From Xiphophorus maculatus (lineage: Eukaryota > Chordata > Actinopteri > Cyprinodontiformes > Poeciliidae), in the NCBI RefSeq assembly GCF_002775205.1, contig NC_036448.1:248001-312000 (forward strand): 64,000 nt of DNA, written 5' to 3'. The position numbers and the translations under genes were made by a program. This document shows, piece by piece, positions 31,801 to 42,900 of this stretch. How positions within the stretch are numbered: the stretch's first letter is position 1; each line of letters begins with the position of its first letter. Under the pieces are notes generated by a model. That model saw only the letters and a list, made by a program, of their open reading frames with translations, ran no database searches and was not told the origin of the DNA.

Positions 31801-34800
31801 GGAAGTGGAGATAGGAAATGAGGAAGACATGGATTTTGAAGGGTGGACGCCAGTGGGGAGAGGAAGAGGAAGAGGACGTGGAAGAAATAAAATAGATGAA
31901 GGAAAGGGAATTGGTGATATCTAAGGTAGCAAACGAGAACTGGAAGGAAGTAGTTCAGAAGAAGAAATGATAGGAGGAAAGTTGTGAGGGAGGAATTTAA
32001 AATAATATTAAAACTCAAGAACGAGGAAGAACAGGATAACATCAGCCCCATTGTGGTGTCAAGAGAAATTAAAAAGAAAATTGGAGATGTTGATATGGTA
32101 AAGATTTTGAGAGATGGAAACCTATTGATAGTTTGTAAAAATGAAGAACAAAAGAATAAGGCTTTAAATGTGGATAATATCTGTAAAAAAACTGTGTTGG
32201 AGAAAGAAATCATGGGAGAAAATAAAAAATTAGAGTGATTTATGGGAGCCCTCTAGATCAGGGGTGCCAAACTCCAGTCCTCAAGGGCCGGTGTCCTGCA
32301 ACTTTTAGATGTGCCTCTGCTGCACCACACCTGAATAGAATAATTAGGTCATTAAGGCTCTGGAGAACTGATCTACACAAGAAGCCATTTCATTCCAGTG
32401 TTTTGTACCTGTGGCACATCTAAAAACTGCAGGACAGTGACCCTTGAGGACTGGAGTTTCACACCTGTGCTTTAGATCATTCCTCTTTAGGTCCAAAAAT
32501 AATAACTTCAGTTTTGTTTCTGTTCAGCTGGAGAAAGTTTTGGCACATCCACACATTTATCTGTTCTAAGCATCTGTTCAGTGATTGGATGGGTTCTGAG
32601 TCACCTGGTGACATCATAATGTAGAGCTGTGTGTCATCTGCATAGTTATGGTAGCTAATATTATTTACTGTTATAACCTGAGCTAGTGGGAGCTTATAAA
32701 TATTGAATAAGAGGGGTCCTAGGATTGAACCTTGGGGTACCCCACATGTGACCTTTGACCTCTTGGAAAAGTTTCCAATTGAAACAAAGTAATCCCTGTT
32801 CTTTATGTAAGATTCAAACCAGTTAAGCACTGGACCGGAGAGTCCGACCCAACTCTCCAGTCGATTCAGTAATATGTCATGGTCAACACTGAGGTCCAAC
32901 AGAACCAGCACTGTGGTTCTCCCACAGTCCGTATTTATGTGGATGTCATTGAACACTTTTACGAGGGCGGTCTCTGTGCTGTGGTTAGACTGGAAACCAG
33001 ACTGGAAGGAGTCAAAGAGGTTGGTTATCGTTATAAGCTATTTAATTGTTTAAACAGCTTTTTCAATAACTTTGCTGATGATTGGGAGGTTGGAGATCAG
33101 CCTGTAATTCTGCATTATTGATTTGTCCAGATTGTTCTTTTTGTCAGTGGTTTGATAACTGCTGTTTTCAAAGCCTGGGGGAAAACGCTTGATGAGAGCG
33201 ATGAGTTTACTATTTGGATCAGATCAGTAGCAATAACAGGCAGGACTTTCTTAAAGAAATGTGTGGGTAAAACATCCAGACAGCAGGAACTTGAGCTTAG
33301 TTGACTTGTAATTTCCTGTAGGGTTTTATGATTAAGTAGTTGAAATTGGGTCATTTTTCCTGTATTTGTTTTGTTTGGGTTCAGCATTGGTACTGGCTTT
33401 ATAGTGGATGTGCAGATTAATCCTCTGATTTTTTTAATTTTCTCTGAAAAGAAGCTAGAAAACTGGTTGCAGGCTGCATTTGTTTGAAATTCAGGCGGTA
33501 ACGTCATAGGAGGGTTTGTGATTCTGTCAACTGTTGCAAATAAAGCTCGAGCATTGTTAATGTTTTTGTTTATGACATCTGCAAAGAAAGCCTCTCTTGC
33601 ATGTTTTAGTGTTAAATGATAGTTACGTAGTCTTTCTTTATAGATGTCATAATGAACGTGAAGGTGAGTTTTACATCATTTTCTTTTGGCCCTACAGCAG
33701 AGTTGTCTTGCAGATCTAACTGTTTGTGCATTTCTCCATGGAGATTTCTTTTCATTACAGCTTAAGGGTGAGGGAGAAATGTAGATTTGATTAAATGTTT
33801 CTGCTGTGTTTTCTGTGAGAGAACGTTTTGTGATGGTTGCTGTTTGTCCAAGTGGGTTAAAAGATAAAGAATTTTCAAAGATAACAGCGAAGTGATCTGA
33901 CAGGGCAACATCAGTTACAGAGACATAGGAAATATTCACACCCTTACTGACAACCTGGTCCAGGGTGTGTCCTTGAGTGTGTGTTTCTTGTTTGACATGT
34001 TGTGTTAGATCAAAATTCTCTAAAATATTAGAGAGCTTTTTTGCCTCTCTGTCTTGGGGGTTGTCAGATAATATAAATATAATACAAAATGTAGATAAAG
34101 TTGAAATATTGGCAAGAACATTTAGTAAAATTCACAGTTCAAATAATATTAGTGAAGAGGGAAGAAATTGAAGAGAAAATACAAAACTTAAATATATAGA
34201 TTTATTAGAGAATGTTGAAAAAAACAAATAATTTGTTAAATGTTGAGTTTACAAAAGCCGAATTGAATTATGCACTTAGTAAGACAAGAAATACAGCACC
34301 AGGTAAAGATCAAATTTGATATAGAATGATAAGACAACTCAGTGAAAAATCGAAAGATATAATATTGCAATTATATAATAAAATTTGGGAGGAGGGAAAA
34401 TTGCAGTTGAACTGGAAGGAATCAATTATAATACCAATAGCTAAACCAGGAAAAGATAACTCAAACCCAGAAAATTGCAGACCAATAGCTTTAACATCAA
34501 ATCTATGTAAAATAATTGAAAAATTGATTAATAATAGACTAGTATATTATTTAAATAATAAAGGATATATGTCAAAATACCAAAGTGGTTTTCGAAAAGG
34601 GAGGAGTACTAATGATCCAACGCTTTGTCTTGAGCATGAAATTAGAAGAGCACAAGTAAATAAAGAGTGTAGCGGCAGTATTTTTTGATATCGAAAGTGT
34701 AGTATGATGTGGGTTGAGGGATTATCAATTAAATTATACACGTTGGGCATTAAAGGGAAAATATTTAAATGGATTAAAGACTTTTTAACAAATAGGAAAA

Positions 34801-36927
34801 TACAAGCTAGAATTGGTGAAGTGATCTCAGGAAAACATAGTAGAAAATGGAACTCCGCAGGGAGTATTATAAGTCCATTATTGTTCTAAATTATGATAAA
34901 TGATGTATTTAAAGATATTGGAAAAGAAATGGGATGTTCACTTTTTGCCGCTAATGGAGCTGTTTGGAAAAGAGGAAAAAATGTAGATTTCATTGTAAAA
35001 AAATTACAAGAGGTTATTATTGAAATAGAGAAATGGGCATTGCAATGGGGATTTAAGTTTTCAGTTGAAAAAAAAATAAAAGTAATAATATTTAATTAGA
35101 AAAAAAACAAACAAGGAAATAAAATAAAAATTATATAACCAAAAATTAGAGCAAGTGTATAAAATTTTTAGGACTATGTTTTTTTTTTAGAGGTTTTATT
35201 GGCCTTTATTTGACAGTGAATTGACAAGAAAGAGGGTAATGAGAGAAGGGGGAAGACATGCGGCCAAGGTCGCCAGGCCGGGAATCGAACCTGGGACAGC
35301 CGCTTCGAGGACTAAGGCCTCTATATGTGGGTTTTGCTTAACCCTTGCACCATCACAGCACACCCTAGGACTATGGTTTGATGAAAAACTAAAATAGAAT
35401 ATACATATTCAAAAAGTTGTTGATAGATGTAAGAAAATCTTAAATATTTTAAGATTGTATTTTATTTTAATCACTAAAACAGATTTAAACAGGTATGATA
35501 AGATCTAACATAGACTTTGGTTGTATAGTTTATGGTTCAGCAGCTAAAACACATCTGGTTAAATTAGACATTATCCAACATCAGGCATTAAGATTATGTA
35601 CCGGAGCATTTAAAACTACATCTACAGCAGCAATAGAAATAGAAATGGGAGAAATGCCGTTAGATTTAAGAAGAACAAAAATAGAAAAAAAATATTGGTT
35701 AAATTTACGAGGCAATAATTTTGATCATCCAACTAGGGAAATTTTAAATCCATGTTGGTAAAAAGAAAAGAAAGAAATGAGGAGTTTTGGATGGACAATT
35801 GAAAAGAAAATAAAAGAATTTAAAATGACTGACTTAGAAATTAGTCAGACACCAATATCAATTATACCACCATGGATTCTACCAGAAGCAACAGTAGATA
35901 TGTCAATAATGGAAAAGAAACAAGATAAATCTTACATTGTAGATAGTTGTTCAGTACAGTTACCTTTAAACAATTATTATTAATATATTCAAATTTATAC
36001 AGATGCAACAAAAATAACTGGAAAAATAGGAATAGCTTTTGTAGTACCAGAATTCAATATAAAACTAGGAAACCGAATTACAGACGGATTATCAGTATAC
36101 ACAGGAGAAATGTTGGCAGTATTATTAGCTTTACAATGGGTAGAAGACATAAAACCATTAAAAACAGTAATTTGTTCAGATTCAAGCTTTATTAGAAATA
36201 TTTAATACATTATGCAGAATACAAAATATGGGTTTGATAGTTATATTTGTGTGGGTTCCAGCACATATTGGGGTTGAAGGAAACAAGAGGGCAGATAAAA
36301 TGGTCACGAGGGCAATTCAAAATCCTATTAGTTTTACAGTTAAAACAAGTAAATATGGGAGAAAGAGTATTGTTAAAGTAAAACTGATGGAAAAATGGCA
36401 AGAAAAAGATGGGATGAAGAAAAAACAGGAAGATGGTTTTATAAAATTCAGAAGATGGTAGGAGAAAGAAGAAATGAAAGACGAAATAGAAAGGAGGAAA
36501 GAGTGATAACAAGGTTAAGATTTGGGCATACAGGACTTAATTATACACTTTTTAAAATTCAAAAGCATACTGGCAAATGTGATTACTGTGGAAAATATGA
36601 AACAATAGAACATGTTATATTAGAATGTCATAAATATGAAAGAGAGAGAAGATATATGAGGAGAGAGTTTGAATGTATTAAGGAAATGGTTAATTTATTA
36701 GATATTTTGAGGAAGAATTTGGGGAGTAAACATATACAAATAGTTATTCGAGTTTTAAAGAAAACTAAATTATTTAATAGAATTTAATTATAGTAGATGT
36801 GTTTGTGAATGTGTGTATGATATAGATGAGTAGAATACAAAGTTATGTATAAGTATGTATATTTGTGTGTGTGTGTGTGTGTATATATATTTATACGTAT
36901 AGGTAGGATTTATTTATTTTTTGTAGA

Positions 36928-36979
<52 letters not shown>

Positions 36980-39900
36980 TATACACTATATACCAAAAGT
37001 GTATATACTTTTGGTATATACACAGTACAGACCAAAAGTTTGGACACACCTTTTAATTCAATATTACTTTATTTTCATGACTATTTACATTGTAGATTCA
37101 CACTGAAGGCATCAAAACTATGATAAGATAAGATAAATCTTTATTGTCATTGTCACAAGGACAACGAAATTCAAAGGGTGCCATCAGTCGGTGCACATGC
37201 CCAAAAACAAAAAATAACTGTCTCACAATTCACACACAATGCAAGAATCAACAAACAACTGGCAAAAAAAAAAAAAACATGTCATAAATAACACATGTGG
37301 AAATATGTACTAAACAAAAAAGTGTAAAACAACTGAAAATACCCCTTATATTCTAGTTTCTTCAAAGTATCAACCTTTTGCTGTGATTACTGCTTTGCAC
37401 ACACTCTGCATTTTCTTGATGAGCTTCAAGAGGTAGTCACCTGAAATGGTTTTCACTTCATAGGTGTGCCCTGTCAGGTTAATAAGTGGGATTTCTTGCC
37501 TTATAAATAGTCATGAAAATAAAGAAAACCCATTTTAATTAGAAGGTGTGTCCAAACTTTTGGTCTGTACTGTGTATGTACAATATATATATATATGAGT
37601 AGTTGGCACTGGAGCTAGCTGAGGGGAGAAGGTGGCACAGGGAAGTTAAGAAGATCTGCTGGGGAATACAAAAGGGAGGAAACAGGGAGCTGAAAATACT
37701 TCTAATACAGAAGACACACTAAGAGTAAAAAGAACCTGATAAACTAGAAGAGAGAAAGACTTGAGGGAAACTATAACCAAACGACAGAAATAAGGCTGAT
37801 CTTACAACAATAAGAACATTGAGCTAGAAAACCTAAACAAAGAAATAACCTAATAGAATCACTAAAGAAAGATGGACACAGATTCAGACAAAAAGACTAA
37901 CTGAACCTAAAGTAACCAGGTAAGATCACATTACCAACACTTATATAATGATATAAGGTCTTAAGACTTTTTCTTGCCTCCCAACAGTGTTGTAGTAGTC
38001 ACTGCCAACACCTTACCTGGGAATGACTCAAAAACAAACAAGATTAAGACTCTGAGGAAAGCGAGACTATGAGCAAACCACTGAGACCATTTTCATGATG
38101 ACATTCATAATAGTTTTTGTCTGTAAATGTTAATAAAATCTGCCAGTGGAAGTTCATTAGCAAATTCTTTGTGTTTTTAAAAAGCAAATGTAATACTTTT
38201 ATGCAGTCAGAAGTGTTTGCTCAGTAAAATCTTGAACCTCTGATATCTTTTGTCAGAGGAAGAATCAGCTAAAGGAAGCTTATAGTAACAACTTGTGGGA
38301 TGGAGCCAGAAAAACACTAGCTACCCTGTGGGATGGACATGGAGCCATATGGCATGGTATGAATAAATGTAAACTACTCCCCAAAGCATATAAAATGTTT
38401 ATTTATAGCACTGCAAATGTAAAAATCTATATAATGTATTTTTGTATGTTGTGATATGATCTGTGTATCAGGTTATGAGATCCATGGAATGGAGAAGATT
38501 CCCAACAGAGGACCAGCTCTAATAGTGTACTATCATGGAGCCATACCTATAGATTACTATTACTTCCTGGCCCGTGTTATCATTCAGAAAGGACGTACCT
38601 GCCATTCTGTAGCTGACCATTTCCTCTTCAAGATTCCTGGTACTTCAACTGTTTTATTTGTTCTGGAAATTAAGGCACATTACTGTCATTCAGAAATATT
38701 GCTGAGTGTGTTTTGAAGTTATTTCTATACAAAGAAAAAGCATATCTGCTGGCCAGTTTAACAGTTACTAGTCCACAGCAGTCTGCTTTACTATGTTGAA
38801 CATGTCCATCCATCCATCCTTTGTCTTTCACTTATCTGAGATCTGATCGCAGAGATAACCAATTCAATAGGAAGAGCTAAACCTCCCTCTGTCTAACGAC
38901 ACTTTCCAGCTTATTGTATACTCAGCTAGTAAAATATTCAGATAACTGTGTAGTTGTTGGGTGTATCAGAGATGGACAAGAGGCTGAGTACAGAGAGCTG
39001 GTGAACCACTTTGTGGCATGGTGTGGGAACAATCATCTAATCTTAAATGTGAATAAAGCAAAGGAGATGACTGCTGATTTCAGGAAAAACAGGGTTAGAT
39101 CAAACTCCATTTCTATCATGGGAGAAGAAGTGGAGGTGGTTGAGGACTATAAGTACCTCGGAGTTCATCTGCACAACGGACTGGGCTGGAGGTGCAACAA
39201 TGTAGCATCTATAAGGGACAGAGCAGACTGGACTTTTTGAGGAAGCTAAGATCCTTCAAGGTTTGAAATAAGATGCTGCAGATCTTCTATAAGTCTGTTG
39301 TTGAGAATGTTCTCTCTTCTGCTGTCATCTGTTGGGGCATCAGTGCCAGGGACATAAAAAAGCTTGACAAATTGATAAGGAAAACTAGTTCTGTTCTGGG
39401 GATGACTATGGAAACTCTGGAGATGATGATGCAAAGAAGGATTCTTCATAGGATCAAGAAAATTATGGACAACCCTGACCATCTTTTTCATGAGACTGTC
39501 TTGGGAAGGCAAAGCATCTTCAGTCAGAGGCTTCTTCAGATTCAGCGCAGTTAAGACCGCTGCAGAAAATCTTTCCTGCCAATAGCCATCACTATTTTCA
39601 ATAACTCTTGGAAGGATCTAAATTAATACGCTAGAACAACATTTAATTTCCTTTTGCGATCATTAAAGTATTTTTGAATTTAATTGAATTAATTTGAAAG
39701 GTTGCTTTTATGGATAAAGCCCGGTACACATTACATGATTTTTTGCCGCGATTTTCCCCTTACCACAATCTTAGAACGTTTGACATTCTAAGATTATCTC
39801 TTGCGATAATCGTAGCCGATCATCCTACTGTGTGTGGCATGCTAAGACTGATTGGGTCCAGTAGGTAGAATGTCAGGACCACTCCGATCTAACATCAGAC

Positions 39901-42900
39901 ATTTCAACATGTTGGATTGTCTTGGCCTGGTTATCGTAGCATGTGTGGTGTTACCCGACTGGGAGCGAGAACGCAGCCTGTTGAATGTGACAGGTAGCCA
40001 ATGAGAAAGCGCAATAACATAAGCATGGAGGGGAATCCCAAACAAAGAACAGCTGACGTGGCTCATCAGAGACTCCAGTGGATATCGGAGATTATAGGTG
40101 AAAACAACATGATTGTTTATTCAACATTTTGTGCAAGGAATATCCACAGAAATGACAATGAGAGGAATTGGAGCGGAATTGCTACCGCAGTTGATAGACC
40201 CGGTAACTTTTCAACTATTCATCATTAACATGACATAAATAGGTTACAAAATTTACAAACTGTCCTGTGTTTTTTTCTTTCTCCTTTCTTAAAATTCTTC
40301 ATGCTTTTAAAAAGCAAATGTAATAATTTTCTGCAGTGAGAAGCGTTTGCTCAGCAAAAACTTGATGGCACCATATGTGTACAGATATTTTCTCTTTTAA
40401 ATCAAATGACAGAATGCTGTTTGTTATTGTAAACATTCACATGCAAGCCCAAGGCCAAGCAAAAACAGTTTCCAGGCTTCAGAGCTTCCACCTCACAGAG
40501 CAGCCCTCTCACATGTCTCCCCCACTCAGCTCCTCCAGACTAGCCAGCAGCAATTGGCAAACACCTGGTGGTCTGAAGTCCCTACTAATGTGTGCATAAT
40601 ACTTCCTTCCTCTTGACCTTATAAGGTTCTGATCATATTTAACGAGATATCCCTTTGTGTGTATCTGATTTCTCCGTTTTGCTTTCTACTTCCAGGTTTC
40701 AAGTTGCTATTAGAGGTCTTCTCAGTGATCCACGGTCCTCAGGAAGAGTGTGTCCGGGCTCTGAGGAATGGCCACTTGCTTGGTATTTCTCCAGGAGGAG
40801 TGCGGGAGGCAATGTTTAGTGATGAGACCTACCGTCTTTTTTGGGGAAAACGCAAAGGCTTTGCACAAGTTGCCATTGACTCTCAAGTGGTGCGTTATGG
40901 CAAACTTCCTTATAACACTACTTAGATTACAGCAGTATATTTTCTTTATTCAGATTATTACATTAAGTTCATACTCTTTCATAGTTAGGCATAGTAAAAT
41001 GACAACGGATAAATTATTAAAGGGGCAGTTTTATGTAAAATCTACTTTTTTAAAACTCCACACATTGTTCTAATATTATTCCCTCACCAAAAACATACCT
41101 GGAGTGTTGGCTTGATTCTTTCAGGCATGTTTGAGAAATCCTTTAATCTCCATGGTAACCATTCAGCTGTGCAAAATGCCTGTGTGGACTGAGCACTGCC
41201 TTGGACATGCAGCTCCTTGTCAGAGCTGCAGTTTTCAATCTTCAGAGCTTCCACCTCACAGAGCAGCACTGCTCTGCGACTCCCCCACTTAGCTCTTTCA
41301 GACTAGCCACCAGCAATTAGCAAACACCTATTTTAACTGCACATCTGTTGAGCTTATTTTACTAGCTTCTTCTCAGTGAAACACTGGTAAGAAAAAGGGT
41401 TAATAGAGGAGTTATGTTGTGATGACTTCCTGAAGGTGGAGTTTCAGAAAGAGCAGGAGTTTTTAAAGAGACAGAGGGCCAATTTCAATGAGAAAGTATT
41501 ATACTGGGTGTGTTGTCTCTTAGCGGGTATGCCTGTGTGGCTACTATTGATTGTAGCCACACATCTACCTATCTATGATGGATAGGTTTATAGATATGTA
41601 CATTTTCTGTTAACTGTAAATGGTTCTCTCTCTCTATCTCTCTTCCTCTCTCTCTTGATCGAGAATAGAAAAAGCAGAGGTAAAAATCCATTCTAACCCT
41701 CTATGGCATGACTTTTTATTTTTGTGGGGAAGAAATATTTTCCTGCATTCTTTGGGAGCTTGGTGGTCCCTAATTACATGTCAATCATAAAATCGGACTC
41801 TGACACCTCCTGGAACCAGATTTGGGTTTGTTGCCTCAGGGTAACATTGGTCTAGAACACCAAGATTGTCTACACTGATTATGAGAAATGAAATACAAAT
41901 CAAACAAAAACTATATTCATAAAAGAACTATTTTTTGGACAAAAATATGTCAAAAATCATGCCCCCCAAAAAATAAAATAAAGGAGCAATGTGAGGTACA
42001 GCTATGTGGTTTGTTGCCTGAGGGCAACGCCATGCCATAGAGGGTTAACCTAACTGCACATCAGTGTTGTTCTTTCAGTGTCATTTGGAATATGGAACCT
42101 TTTTCAGCTATAGACTGACCAGTAACAAAACAAGAGTCCCGTGTTGAGCCTCTTTGTTTTGAAAATCTAACATACCTTGTTTCTTTTATGCTGTAGACCA
42201 CAGGTGTCAAACTCCAGCTCTGAAGGGTCACTGTCCTGCAGTTTTTAGATGTGCCACAGGTACAAAACACTGGAATGAAATGACTTAATTACCTCCTTCT
42301 TGTGTAGATCAGTTCTCCAGAGCTCTGCTAATAACCCAATTATTCTACTCGGGTGTGGTGCAATAGAGGCACATCTAAATGTTGCAGGACACCAGCCCTT
42401 GAGGACTGGAGTTTGACACCCCTGCTGTAGACGAATGGTTTACTTTGAAAGTTCTCTCTCAATAATCTTTCTCATGGAAGAACTAGTCCTTTATCTTGAA
42501 CAGCATCTATGAGCTTTATTTTGAAAAAAAAAATTGTACAGCTGATAAAAATACAGTGATCTGTTGAGGAAAACCGCTGCCATGGAAACAGATTGAAATC
42601 CTGATTGATTCTGCTTCCCACTTGTTACCTATAGTTTCCAAGACTGACGCAACTACTGCTTAATCATTTGAGAAATCTGCAAGAGCGTTTGGTTGGTTTG
42701 TGTCATTCGGTTGATAAAATCCTGTTGAGAATTCAGATTTCAATTGAGATGTTTATTTTTGATCCAGTTAAATATGCTCAAAAAGCCTACTCCAATATGC
42801 ATGAATTCATGATTGATCATGGTGTCATATCTCTAAGCTTATTCTGTATTTTTTTCAGCCAATAATTCCAATGTTTACTCAGAATCTACGAGAGGGTTTC

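Larger units (their letters stand above)
31790..36787 (+). mobile_element. I-group/Nimb-like LINE with RNase H, heavily decayed and interrupted
   Basis: In order on the plus strand: a glycine/arginine-rich stretch near 31845 and an ORF1-like piece 31984-32238 ([14 protein letters not shown]). After a nested block comes reverse transcriptase 34250-35095 ([35 protein letters not shown] and [11 protein letters not shown]). Then RNase H 35995-36330 ([32 protein letters not shown], then [19 protein letters not shown]) and a C-terminal zinc-finger-like [18 protein letters not shown]. An RNase H domain after RT is characteristic of the I group, which in fish includes Nimb. Many frameshifts and stops (for example at 34687 and 34887) show it is dead. 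It lies in tmem68 intron 2. Confidence 0.75.

Noticed and set aside
31710..32213. 167-codon Phe/Leu/Ser-rich minus-strand frame as a membrane protein
   Set aside because: It is the antisense of the purine-rich ORF1 region of the I/Nimb-like LINE.
35179..35365. Possible genuine tRNA gene because of the GGTTCGATTCC-like B box
   Set aside because: No full cloverleaf with acceptor stem is evident, the segment has an oligo-T/A tail and a 10-bp target duplication, and it sits inside a dead LINE. It is a SINE.
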